From assembly GCA_026545225.1 (NCBI GenBank), contig CM048846.1, positions 88,367,270 through 88,431,269 on the forward strand: 64,000 nucleotides of DNA. Reading direction: 5' to 3'. Source of the DNA: Cornus controversa (Eukaryota > Streptophyta > Magnoliopsida > Cornales > Cornaceae). Under the pieces are notes generated by a model that worked only from the letters and a program-made list of their open reading frames with translations, did no database searches and was not told where the DNA came from. The translations under genes and the position numbers were made by a program. Positions 50,440 through 61,299 of the stretch are shown one piece after another. Position 1 is the stretch's first letter, and every line of letters starts with the position of its first letter.

Positions 50440-52728
50440 ATGTCTGAACATCCTGAAGTAAGTAGCAATCTTACTTAATGTTGTTTTATCTTAAATTGAT
50501 TGTTTTGATTTAAGTATCAACTTTAAACATGTTTATTTTTAATGTTCTTCTTCTTTTAATGCATGTACTGGAATGAAGTCATCTAGACAGTGTGAGACAC
50601 GTGCAGAACGAAATCGTCGAGCAGCTATGGCTGCAATGATACGTACACCATCAGTTGTACGCATTTTTGGCGGGGGTTCAAATTCTCCAAGGACACCTTC
50701 AGGCGATCAATTTAGAGTTGGTGGGGTTTCACCCGATCCAGTTACTTCTCAAGGACCGTCCATTGAGGCTACATCAAATACAAAGAAAAGAAAGGGTAGG
50801 GGAAAGTCTCAACTGTACAAGATAGCATCCACACCAAATGAGCGCCTAGTTGTGGATTTTAATGAAAGGGGGCAGCCAGTTGGTGATAATAGTAAGAAGT
50901 ATAGTTCTTGCCTTGGGGTACTAGCACGTGAGAGGGTTCCCATAACAATTAAGATCTGGAAGGATGTGTCTGAGTCTCTATTACAAGAATTATGGGATAT
51001 TATAAAGGTATTTTATTTTTACTAATTTGCTAGTAGAAGGATGTGTCTGATTCTCTATTAGAAGAATAAAAACATGTTCTCCCTATGATATTTGGATATT
51101 TATTTGATAATTTGATATATATTTGCAGCTAAGATTCGATGTTGCCGACTGTCATGCAAGCGTATCATTTGGATTGATGGGAAAGGCGTGGCGTAATCAC
51201 AAATCAAATACAACAAATAATGTGTTGTCCATGAGAAATAATCGACGAGCCATTGCCTTAATGAAGCCCGATAATATAAATTCAGTGGATGAGTGGCAAG
51301 AATTTGTTGCCAATCGATTATCGGAGGAGCATGCTGTGAGTATTTATATGCACTTTTTAATTATATATATATATATAGATATATATTTTCATGACCTATA
51401 TAAATTAGCAACTTTTTTGTATTTACAGAAAGAAAGAAAACAAAAACAAGAATTGAGGAGCAAAATAACTACCCCACACACAACAAGCCGATTAGGCTAT
51501 GCTCGATTAGAAGATTCAATGGTAATAATGAATGTTTATTTTCTTCACTTATTTAATGCTAACCATAGTTCTTGTGATTTAGTAGCACAAATAATTGAAA
51601 CGTGCATGTTTGGGTATGTAGCGAAAAGAGTCTGACACGCCCGATAACATTTCAAGGGTGGATGTGTGGATTAAAGCGCATTTGAGAAAGGATGGTCAGC
51701 CCATAAATGAACAAGTCAAGGAGACTGTGGTAACATGTTTAGGTTTTATAATTTAAGTTAATCATTTATATTTATTATATTAAGTTACTAATGCATGTGT
51801 TTAAAATATGAAATTTTAGGAAATAATTAAGACATATTCCCAAACGACTCAAAGTTCAGGAATTCATGACGATGCCATCAATCATGTATTTGGTTCAGAA
51901 CATCGAGGAAGAGTGAGAGGGCTTGGGTTTGGGGTAACACTTACAAAATTGAAAACCCAAGCACAACAACAAGAAAATTCCCAAAGATATGAAAAGAAAT
52001 TTGAAGCAATGATGCGGGACCAAAGGGAGCAAATGTTGGAAGCAATGCGACTTGAAAGGGAGAAAATGAGGGAAGAGATGAGGGAGGAAATGAGAGAGCA
52101 AATGAGGGAAGAGATGAGGGACCAAATGAGGGAAGAGATGAGGGAACAAATGCAAGAGTTTAGATCATTGTTGGTAAGTGAAAATAAGAATGCGTTGTCA
52201 TCATTTATATTAAAAATGCTTTGTCATAATTATTTTTCTTTTTTTTCATGCCAGACACAGAATGCTAATAACCAATCTTGTCCAAATGCTTCACCACGTG
52301 TCCCATCTACTGAAAATGCACCACGTGTCCCATCTACTGAAAATGTTGAAAGAAAAGATTGCGAGTTATTCCATTACAATGGGACAGGATTACTTGTTGC
52401 TACTGGTGAAGTTGTCTCCTCAGATCCTTCTACGCTCATAGGTGATGCACCACTCGGTTCTGATTGTTGGAAAGTGTGGGTCGATTTTGTCTTTGAATCC
52501 GAAGCTCCCTTGTATAGGGCAGATTCCTCCGGCCGTTATTTTCTTGGGCAAGCTCATGGAAATTCAATTGCATGGCCTAGCAAGTTTATCAAGATCAGTA
52601 AGTATTCCAAAGTATAATATTTGAATATCTAATTCCATTGATACTGAAAATATAATATATAATATTTGAATATCTAATTCCATTGACACTGAAAATATAA
52701 CATTTATTTATTTGCAGCTCAGCCTTAG
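50440..52728 (+). CDS. CACTA TnpA-like protein (Transposase_24 family), intact eight-exon model
   Basis: Exons: 50440-50457, 50579-51007, 51129-51335, 51429-51521, 51622-51729, 51820-52173, 52255-52597 and 52718-52728. Every junction is GT/AG and in phase; the sum is 1563 nt, 520 residues, with no internal stop. Features in order: basic N-terminus (RAERNRRAAMAAM), Transposase_24 core (VVDFNERGQPVGDN, LGVLARERVPI, FDVADCHASV, KAWRNHKSN), VWIKAHLRKDGQPINEQ, a strongly charged coiled coil from repeats of MREEMREQ (about residues 350-400), a duplicated RVPSTENA, and a C-terminal domain ending FIKITQP. The family partners TnpD; TnpA-type proteins bind the subterminal repeats. The very short first and last exons are inferred from splice sites and carry the most uncertainty. 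Confidence 0.85.
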
Positions 52729-53074
52729 GGATAATCGTATTTTGGGGCTTTTTGCTTATTTTTGTGGTTGTATCTCTACAAGAGATATATAGAACTTTTT
52801 TGAAAGCAATCTGTTAAGGGCATGTTTGGTTCTTTTGAAAACAACTCTAAGGTTAGTTTCTCTCTATATATATATATATATGCACACCATCACAGGCGCA
52901 CTTGTTGGGGCTTACTTGTTGACACACACCTCTCACAGGCGCACTCTTATGGATTTGATTTGCTATTCTATTATTGAGGACTTAATTTGCTATTCTGTTA
53001 TCTTCGGGTTTGAATTGCTAATATTCTATTATGAGTTTTGATGTTATTTTGCTTTAGGGACAGAATTCTGGGTT

Positions 53075-53225
53075 GGATGATAAACTTGTTGGAAAATCTG
53101 TTATAGCTATTTGACTTGCTGAAAATTTGTGTTCTAGATAGTATACTTGCTGGAAAATCTGTTTTACCTATTTCACTTGCTTAAAATTGTGTTCTAGATG
53201 GTATACTTGCTGTTTGAAATCTGTT
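53075..53225. repeat. Tandem repeat, ~67-bp unit, just over 2 copies
   Basis: The unit acttgctggaaaatctgttt then ...ctatttcacttgct...gtgttctagatggtat recurs with few changes. Confidence 0.8.
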
Positions 53226-54100
53226 TTACCGGAATTTTAATGCTGCCAGAAAATCTACTTTGCTGAATTGTTCAACTTGCTGCCATAAATCTAAAGTTGC
53301 TGGAAATTGAGTTTGGCTGTTCTAAAATGCTCTACATAGCTGCCATTTAAAATGCTGAATTGCTGAAACTATTTTCTGAAATATGCATGTTGCTGACTTG
53401 TCAAAAATGCAGCATAGCTTGTCTCATGGTGCTCCTAGTCCGAAATTGTCAAAAATATTAGAAGTACTGATTGATCATTTCAGTATGTGGCACGTCATCT
53501 TACTATTCTGTCATTTAATGCTGTTTTAGATTTGCAATAACATGGTTTTTACTTTCTGTCTCTATTTCATAGTTCATACTGATATTTTTGTGGACTGATT
53601 GCTGACTTGTTTGTTTGTATAAAATTCTATGACAAGAATATGGGCAGTCAATTCTTTACCCAACTTCACTGGTTTTATTTTCAGTTCTCTTTTCTTGATC
53701 ACCAAAGCTTATATTTTTAGTTGGTTCACATAAACCTTTACACTTCACTTTCAGTTTAGTAATCATCCCTGATTGTTTATCTTGACTTCCTGGTAGCTCT
53801 AAACATAGATGGGTGGGATTTTGTGACTGAATTAAGAATTGCATCTGAGGGTTCACAAAACTGGATTGAATTTCTGTTAGTCATGTCAAAATGAAAAGAG
53901 GCCAAAAACACCAGTTACTGAGGTAGTGATTGGTCTTCTTAGAATCTGACTTATGTTCAGTCATTTAGATAGACGCATTACATTTGGATTAAATGTATGA
54001 AGCGATTATGTTGATTCAGTTGTATTTTGTTCATGTGATGTATGTATTTAATACGGACATTGAAGGACTGAGACATGTATTTTTGATTATATTATGCATG

Positions 54101-54197
54101 TTAGATATAAATGCTGGGGGGACACGAGCCCAGAAGTGTCCATTTTGACTGTTAGATATAAATGTCGGGGGGACACGTGCCCAGAAGTGTCCATTTG
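54101..54197. repeat. Tandem duplication, 51-bp unit, 2 copies
   Basis: Both copies run ttagatataaatg, ggggggacacg and gcccagaagtgtccatttt, starting at 54101 and 54152. Confidence 0.9.
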
Positions 54198-55340
54198 AAT
54201 TGAAAGCAGGTTTAACACGCCAGGAGTTGATTATTTAGAATGGGTCATGCCCGATTTTTGTAAAAATAATGGGAAATTGAGATTGTATGATCAGGTGGTG
54301 GTTGTAGCGTGAGGTTGAGTAAACGGGTTCGCGACCGGGGTTCGGGTCGGTCCGGGGGAGTCCCGGCGGTCCGGGTTCCGGGGCGTGACAGTTGAGTTTG
54401 TGCTTAATACTATTGAGCATTAGATTTAATTAATGTCTCTTTGTGTTTATTTGTAGAATAAAAATGACTGAAAATTAGATGGGTGTATTTTCAATGCTAA
54501 TTTGGTTTTCTTATCTGTGACTGAAAGAAAGAACATTTGTTGTTTCTGGAGATTTTAATACTGAATGTTCTATTGCAGAAACAAAAGATTGACAAAACTT
54601 GAGGGTTATCATTTTCTCAAACTTTAGGGGAAGTGTCAGGTGATGATGATACATTGGTATATTCAAACTTATATTTTTTTTTCATGCTGACTTCAGACAA
54701 CCATTTTGAATTGTCAATGGTGTGTCTTTCTTATTTTATTTTTTAATTCAAAACTTTATCCACCTTGGCATAATGACACTCGCTTCAGGGACATCATGGA
54801 CGCGTTGGCAAAAATTGGAGAGTTTGTTAAAGCTACCCAATTTATTGGCCAAAGTTCAGGTTTGTATTACTGTTCTTTTGCTGTTTGGTATTTTTTATAT
54901 TCCAAAATATTTAAATTCCTTTTTTTTTTCCTCTTCCATTTCCTTTGACATATGTTATTTGTATATTTGGAACTGTCAGTTCTGGTAATGATTGGAAAGT
55001 AAATTTTTTCTATATAACTCAACTTAATGAAATTTTTTTTTCTATATAACTCAACTTAATGAAGCTTCTTTCCTGCAAACCATATCAGCTATGTGAGCAC
55101 ATCTTTTTTCATGTTTTATACATAGGGCCAAAGGCAACCCTATCTTTTCTTACAGCTTCAATCTATGTTCTTTTTCTCCCCTAATCTATGTAGCACATTT
55201 GACATGTAAATATATCAACCTGCAATTACAATGATAACACATGGAACATTTATATTCACCAGCCTAGCTAAATTAAGCTTGAGTTTGTTTGCAAATAGCA
55301 GTAACAAGACCTGAGTACAAAAAAGAAATATGGAGCAAAC

Positions 55341-57227
55341 CTCGGCAAAATTAGGAAATTTGAATGGCTTTGAACTAGTATCACGACTGCCGCCCCTTGA
55401 ATTAACACTTCCACTAACAGCCACAACATCTTTGGCTGACGAAGAGAAGTTCCGAAAGGGAAATGCATGACATGTCTCTTCGGCGTCCAATATAGATGAG
55501 TGTAATTCATGTGATGTTGGCTTTAAAACTTGAGGATATGAATTCATTTGGCCCGCAATAAATGCATCAAAAGAATCAGAGATCAATAGAGTTAGCTGCA
55601 ACCCCGATCTGCTCCCATCTAATTTTGGTTCACAAGTATTGATCTTGCCCTGCAATGATGCTTCAGATAGCAGACCTCCAATGCTTAAGGTAGTTAGACT
55701 ATCATCCCATGGTAGTAGTGATTGTATAGGGCCCTTATCCGTAGTTGGATGCAAATCTGATTTGCTCCCATTTGACTCCGGATCGCAATTATTGATTTTC
55801 CCCTGCAAAGATGCTTCAGACAACAGGCCACCAATGCTCAAGTTAGTCAGACTGTCATCCCATGGAACTGTTGATTGTGCGAGGCTATCCTCAATCTTCA
55901 CTTCATCATCCTAGTAAGAACAAAATTAACACATTCAAGAAAAACTAAAACATGTATTGGAAATATAATGCAACTGAGCCTTTCCATTGGTTCTCCAGCG
56001 CAATAACTGAACATACACAAGCTCAAAAGATTGAGCAAGCAAAGCTGACAACAATTGCCGAATTCTTGAAAGTTGATACCTAAACTAAAAACTTCATTGA
56101 AGAACTTTTCTAAAACTTTTCACAGTATAAATGAAATGGATAAAAAACAAAAGCAGTCAAGTATTATCCACTCCATTCTAGTACTTCATCGTTCAGTATC
56201 TTTACTTGAACCTATTAGATTCTGAATCTAGATCTACAATAGAAGTAATGTGCACCATAAATATAGTGCTTCTAAAAGTTTAAGCGCTCAAAAGTCAAAA
56301 GCCTTTTTAAATTATATCATAACAAATAAACATATGGGGAGAAGAAAGTCAAAAATTACCATACAGTCTACTGCCACATCCAAAGGAACTGCATCTGCTG
56401 CTTTGCTTATACATATTGGTTTAACCTCTTCACTTGTTACCTCAAGTTTATTCTTTCTGTCATGCATAATCTCCGAAATTGTACTGCAACTTCTTTGGAT
56501 TCCTTTAGATTCTAAACAAGTGTCCAAGTTGGCATAGATGCAGAAGGGACCGCAAAGGTTTCAGGCTCAACATTAGAGACCCAGCCATACCTTGAAAAAG
56601 AGATCAAGTTAGAAGTTAGGCTAAAACTACTAAATGCCAAAGGCAAAGAATCAACTCACAAACCTTAAGCGAAAAATGACGGGACTTTCTATAGCTGCAT
56701 ACACATCTCCTGCACTAATGCCACTGTCATTCAAAGTCCATCTTCTGCAACTAGCTAACTTCTCCAACTGTACATAGTATGGGAAAAGCACAGGGTTCCC
56801 TTGAGCTACACTTGAACTGCCCCATTTGTTATTGAGGTGCTTAAGCATAGAGGATATCTTTTTCCGAGCACTTAAAGTGAGTTCCAAAAATGGATTATGA
56901 CCATCCTATAAGAAAGGAAAAATATTATTTTTGTAAACTGATAATTACAGACCTAATCATTTAAGAATTCTGTTTTGCTAAATAATTTCAGTTCATAATC
57001 TCACTTCTCCAATCCTAAACGAGTGCATTCATCTATTGGGAAAAGCTGCAGCTTAATCTTTAGAGAAGGATGTAGTTGTCCAGCCTTAAGCTCTAGGGCA
57101 GGTACAATTTTAGTTGTTTCCCCAATAGAAGTAACTCTATTTGGAAGCAGCTTACCACCCAACACTTGAGCAGCACTAAAAGGTAATTTACCTGGATCTT
57201 CTCCAGTCAAAACATATCCATAACCCC
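55341..57227 (-). pseudogene. TKI1: TSL-kinase interacting protein 1 (TKI1) gene fragment captured in the CACTA
   Basis: Minus-strand exons keep the order of plant TKI1, a SANT/Myb-type nuclear protein that interacts with TOUSLED kinase. 57227-57005 contains LKIKLQLFPIDECTRLGLE. 56905-56664 contains DGHNPFLELTLSARKKISS, WGSSSVAQGNPVLFPYYV and RRWTLNDSGISAGDVYAAI. About 56590-56350 begins YGWVSNVEPE and has a 1-nt shift before LESKGIQRSCSTISE. 55910-55341 carries DDSLTNLSIGGLLSEASLQG. Splice sites between them look normal. The N-terminal exons with the SANT domain are missing. The SIGGLLSEASLQGKIN block occurs twice in the last exon. The 3' end is lost at 55341. Lies antisense to the transposase genes. 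Confidence 0.8.
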
Positions 57228-57311
57228 CTAGAAATAGAAGGTTCTCAACAATGAGTAGAACAAACAAGTTAATTATAAAAAACAGATGGAAATTCTTAGG
57301 CCCTAACAAAA

Positions 57312-57700
57312 AATGTTAGAACCGGACCAAACCAAATCGTACGGTTTGGTACGATTCCGGTTTGAGGTCGAGAAGGACTGAACCAAACCATTAATTAGTG
57401 ATAATATAAATATATGTACATCATATAATATACATGTTATTGGTAGAGAATATAACTTGCCATAATCTTATGTGTATATATATCATCTTATGTGTATATA
57501 TATTTCAGATTTGGTTTTTCATTTGATTAATATGTATATCTATATATGCATATATATATAAGAAAGTCCAAAACCATTGAACCAATCATCTACGGTTCGG
57601 TTCCACTGATTCTAACAATTCGGTTTGATTCTAATATATCTTGAACTGCTGGGACCGGTTTGGTTCTGTTTTACATCAGAACCAGACCGAACCAAACCCA
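57312..57700. repeat. MITE-like repeat rich in ACCGGACCAAACC / GGTTTGGTTC
   Basis: The ends and interior repeat accaaacc and ggtttggt in both orientations, including a hairpin-forming pair near 57658-57700. It lies between the TKI1 and PGM-like pieces and may be a separate small transposon. No target duplication was found. Confidence 0.4.
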
Positions 57701-57870
57701 AGACGCATCCAAAAAGTTGCACTGACACGCTAGATCAAAAGTATGACATGGATATGTTTATGTACCTATATATTATATATGATTTGAGGCACCAAAATAA
57801 ATACGTATGGTATTCTAATCATAAATCTATTCAAAAACTATGAATGGATGGAAATCCATAAAGTTGTTAC

Positions 57871-58002
57871 CGTGTGTGACAAGCATCAAGTTTTTTGAAG
57901 GAAATTTATCTGCAAGGGCCTTAATAATTTGCTCATATCTGGTCCTTGCACCAACGACTGTCTCTTCCCATTTTGGCAACTTGAGTTCCTCGAGCAAACA
58001 AT
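57871..58002 (-). pseudogene. Histidine-phosphatase (PGM-like) exon fragment captured in the CACTA
   Basis: Between an AG at 58004-58003 and a GT donor at 57870-57869 the minus strand encodes LPKWEETVVGARTRYEQIIK and ALADKFPSKNLMLVTHG. This matches the segment of plant phosphoglycerate-mutase-like family proteins that ends in the VTHGEGV motif with the second catalytic His. Only this exon is seen; the first His motif (RHG) and other exons are absent. The frame also stays open a little upstream of the acceptor, so the true border could be higher. Confidence 0.75.
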
Positions 58003-58039
58003 CTATGTCAGTACATAGAATAGTTTTTGCAGACTTATA

Positions 58040-58595
58040 AAGGAAAGTGAAAAGGAATATATATCAAGTATACCTCTTTATATATATATTCATTCTTTCA
58101 TTTCATTATATATTGATATTTTTGTCCTTTCTCTGTTGTACTTGCTCCATTGACCCTCTCTCTTTAAATCCCAAGATAATGAATCAGAGCAGCAGTAGCA
58201 GTAGCCTTCTCTCCTGTTGTACTTGCTCCATTTTGCTTCGATTGCCTCTCAACTACGTCTTCAAGTTCAGTGTTTTGCTTAAGTTCATTTGTAGCTAGAA
58301 TATTCGTCTTTTAAATGTTCACTTTATATTTGTTAATGGTTGTAATTTTTAAGCATGCTGAATGTGCTAGCTTTGAATCTGCAAATTAGATATGCACATA
58401 CTTTTGGGTTGGGATGAAAGTTATTCAAACTGTGTTTTTGGCTCGACTTTCATTTGAATGTTTTTTAGCTTCCGATACAAATTGATGTTGGTATTGTATG
58501 TATGGTATCACAGGTTTTTAGATTGGGTTTCACAGGTTTTTGGAATGAGAGGTATTAGAAAAAGGAATTTTCAAAAAAAAAAAAAAAAAATTTTA
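58040..58595. other. Unassigned DNA before the CACTA right subterminal array
   Basis: AT-rich. It contains cctgttgtacttgctccatt or a near copy twice (about 58130 and 58213), suggesting a ~85-bp duplication, and a poly-A run at about 58574. No gene recognised. Confidence 0.4.
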
Positions 58596-59250
58596 TAAGG
58601 CGGACGATGGCTGCCCTTAATAGCGTTTTTTAAGGCGGGCAAAGCCCACCCTTAATAATATCATGAGTGTAGCTTCTAAGGCGGACCCTAAACGCCGTTA
58701 ATATCTAGATTCTAAGGCGGGCTAACACTGCCCTTAAAAAAATTTGGCTTAGCTTTTAAGGCGGCTAGACTCGGCCCTGACTATTAGATTTGAAGGCATG
58801 CATTGCACGTCGTAAATAAAGATTCTAAGGCAATAACTGACCGTCGTAAATAATGACATTTCTATGACATGCATGGTCCGCCTGGAATAATTTTGCTTCT
58901 ACGGCGGTCTCTGAGCGCCGTAAATAATAACAGTTCTATGACATTTAGAGGCCGCCTTGAATAATTAAACTTCTAGGGCGGGATCGGAGCGCCGTAAATA
59001 ATGACAGTTCGATGACATGTATGGGCCGCCTTTAATAATTCAATTTCTAAGACACTAAATACTCGCCTTGAAAAATTATTTTAAAGGCGTGTGTAGAATT
59101 ATTAAAGGCAGTTCTCGAATGCCTTTAAAAAGTTTCCGCATGCCTTTAAAAAACTTCGTAATTATAACACCTTAATAGAGGGCGGGCGGGTGGCCGCCTT
59201 AAAAAGTCATTGATGGCAGTTTTGGCCCGTCGTAAAAGACTAATTTTCTT
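58596..59250. repeat. Right subterminal repeat array of the CACTA element
   Basis: About a dozen units of 40-60 bp alternate between ttctaaggcgggc... and ...gccgtaaataat or gcccttaataat, i.e. inverted GGCGG/CCGCC pairs with variable spacers. It mirrors the left array and closes at the terminus ending TTGTAGTG. Confidence 0.85.
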
Positions 59251-59256
59251 GTAGTG

Positions 59257-59958
59257 ATACATTCACTAAACGAAGCTGACATTACACGACTGCTTTGAGA
59301 AGGGGAGGAGAGATGATTCCTGGGTATGCTTAGTTCTATCAACTGTATGCACTGGCAGTGGAAGAATTGTCTAGTGGAGTAGTATGACAAGCACAATATA
59401 TGGACACTCCCATAAGGCTACTCTTATTTTAGAGGCGGTAGCCTCACAAGATTTGTTGATCTGGCACTCATTCCTTGGAATGTTAGGTTCACATAATGAT
59501 CTGAATGTGTTGGATCATTTATCGGTTTCAACAATATTGTCACTAGCTGATTGCCTTCAGTTAATTATGTAGTGAATAGGCATTACTATAGAATGTGGTA
59601 TTACCTGTCTGATAGTATATACCATAAGTGGACAACTTTGATGCTGACCATTCCTAACCGAACAACCGGAAAAGATAAATTATTTGTTAAAAAAATAAGA
59701 GACTTGCAAGAAAGATGTGAAGCGAGCTTTTAGGGTCTTGCAAATCAAGTGAGCAATAGCATAAAGACTAGTGCAGTATTGGGAGATAGTAGACTTGTGC
59801 GTCATAATAAAAATATGCATCATCCTTCAGAACATGATCATTAAAGATGAGTGTCACACCAATGTTGGAAGATGGACTCCACCACTGGAGGAGACAATCT
59901 CGATTCCCACTTTCAGTCAAGACCTATCAGTTTTAGCGGCACACATCTATTCTCACTA
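59257..59958 (+). pseudogene. PIF/Harbinger nuclease (Plant_tran), 3' half
   Basis: Continues the 5' half. Across the CACTA junction the codons read EYIHSLNEADITRLL. The conserved FLGMLSSINCMHWQWKNC follows, counterpart of PGMLGSIDCMHWxWKNC, with the first catalytic Asp changed to Asn. After a frameshift come GHSHKATLILEAVASQDL and GSHNDLNVL with the second Asp, then VNRHYYRMWYYLSDSIYHKW in another frame. CIILQNMIIKDE near the end matches the family's IILHNMIVEDE. The Glu region is decayed (RCEASF for VERAFG). Multiple stops and shifts make it a pseudogene. Confidence 0.85.
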
Positions 59959-60269
59959 ACTCTAAATTTGCACTAGAGAAACAAACATGTAGTTGAGGAA
60001 CAATATGATATAAAATTTGTGAAACCACGGTGATGAAAACGTTTAAATTTTGTTACATTTTTATGCTTTTAAGATGTTATTAAATTTTATGTAATAAAAT
60101 CTTTATTATGAAATTATTTTTTGTACTATTTTTGAATTTATAGAGGTGAAAAGAAACGAAAAAACAAAAAAATAAAAATAATTTTTTAACTTTTTGTCCA
60201 ATATAGTTGTTTAAGGCACTATTTATGTCAGCCAAATAGTGTCTAATGGCTCTATTGGCAGAGAAATAA

Positions 60270-60823
60270 TTTTAAAAAAAAAAAAAACAAGAAAACTAAA
60301 AAACTTGAAAAAGCCCATTTTAGGTCTTATAAGCCTTGAACACATTCTTTGAGCACCAATACAAAGTCCTGACACCATGTTAGGCCAAGGAAACCTTGAC
60401 CACACTCTCCCGAGGACCATCATAAAACCCTGATATTTAGTCAGCCTCACAAAGCCTCGAGAACTCCCCTGAATGGTGCCTAAGAATTTAAAAACACTAT
60501 TGAGCACTACCAAGTCTCATCACGTGACAAATGGAACCTAGTAGGACTCCCTTATTTTGTTGCAACCAAGACCTTCACAAGATACTTAGAGGGAGTTTGG
60601 TTTGCAGGAAAAGAAATAAAGAAAGCCTAACTTTCTTAGTGGGCCTAGTTAATGGGATAGTGAAAACATGCTATGACAGAGACCCTTATAATAACCATTA
60701 ATGCTCTAGTAAGAGCCATTAATACTCTCAACCACCGGCGCTGTGATTTGGTTGAGCACATTTAATGAACGCTAGGGATAAACATGCTAATGCCAGCTAC
60801 AAAAACCAAAGCAAGTTGAGAGA
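60270..60823. other. Intergenic between the PIF and TRIM elements
   Basis: A poly-A run near 60275-60287. The frame on the minus strand (60223-60513) has no recognisable family. Confidence 0.4.
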
Positions 60824-60929
60824 TGTAGTAACCCTTGTGGACGGGTGTGAGTGGGCGGGTGCGAAGACAGACACTGGGCTGAGCTACCACACTAACAGGG
60901 AATTTGAATTTCTTTATATTATTATTTTT

Positions 60930-61150
60930 TTATTAATTCATGTGAAATGTCTTATCTTTATATTTTATCATTTTATGTGAGTTGTTTTTCCTTTATATGC
61001 ATTTTATCATTTCATGTGAATTGATAAGTTTGATTGTTATCATTTTATGTGAACTATTTATGTTTTATAGATTTCAATTATTTCATATGAATTTCTCTAT
61101 TTATATTTTTATCATTTTATGTGAATTGTTTATTGATTATGTATTGTTTG
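60930..61150. repeat. Degenerate tandem repeat (ttttatcattttatgtgaattg)
   Basis: About five imperfect units of 40-45 bp, each containing tatcattttatgtgaattg or a variant, in the 5' part of the DNA carried by the composite TRIM. Confidence 0.7.
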
Positions 61151-61299
61151 ATTTAAATCTTTTAAATGTTTTGGATTGGGCTAGGGATAAATCTAGGCTG
61201 GAATGGTTGGGCTAGGGATATGTTTAAGTTGATGGACTAGGGTTATAGTTATATTATTTTATTTTATTTTGTTTTGGTTTTAATTTTTTTGGTTTTTTT

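Larger units (their letters stand above)
52729..55340. other. CACTA right arm, unassigned DNA with duplications
   Basis: Contains two small tandem duplications (listed separately) and a GC-rich patch at 54325-54390 (tcgggtcggtccgggggagt) unlike its surroundings, perhaps an LTR-end scrap. A plus-strand segment near 54756-54860 could be an exon (YPPWHNDTRFRDIMDALAK) but I do not recognise the family. Confidence 0.4.
35017..59256 (+). mobile_element. 24.2-kb CACTA (En/Spm) transposon carrying host-gene fragments
   Basis: The left terminus is CACTACAAGATTTTTGGG and the right terminus ends ...AATTTTCTTGTAGTG, the canonical CACTA inverted ends. An exact 3-bp target duplication ATA lies at 35014-35016 and 59257-59259. 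Subterminal arrays of short inverted GACGGGC/GCCCGTC or AAGGCGGGC units lie inside both ends. It carries a TnpD-like gene (46612-49978) and a TnpA-like gene (50440-52728), both plus strand. Decayed host-gene pieces flank them: SMXL, eS10 and a NAA35-like exon on the left, TKI1 and a PGM-like exon on the right. It is inserted in the PIF nuclease gene. Confidence 0.93.
34116..60266 (+). mobile_element. PIF/Harbinger element split by a CACTA insertion
   Basis: The left end begins gagcatctccattagc after TTA (34113-34115). The right end, reverse-complemented, begins after TTA with tttctctgccaatagagcc and shares an interior match (tttggct..., tattttggact / tatattggac) with the left end. Together they form a degraded inverted repeat of about 75 bp, typical of plant PIF/Harbinger elements. 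On the plus strand the flanks are TTA and TAA (60267-60269), one base apart, so the duplication is imperfect. Without the CACTA insert the element is about 1.9 kb, right for one carrying a single DDE nuclease gene. The right border may be off by a few bases. Confidence 0.65.

Noticed and set aside
52065-52155. CRISPR-like or satellite repeat in the TnpA-like gene
   Set aside because: It is in-frame coding repetition (MREEMREQ) of a coiled coil and lies within an exon.
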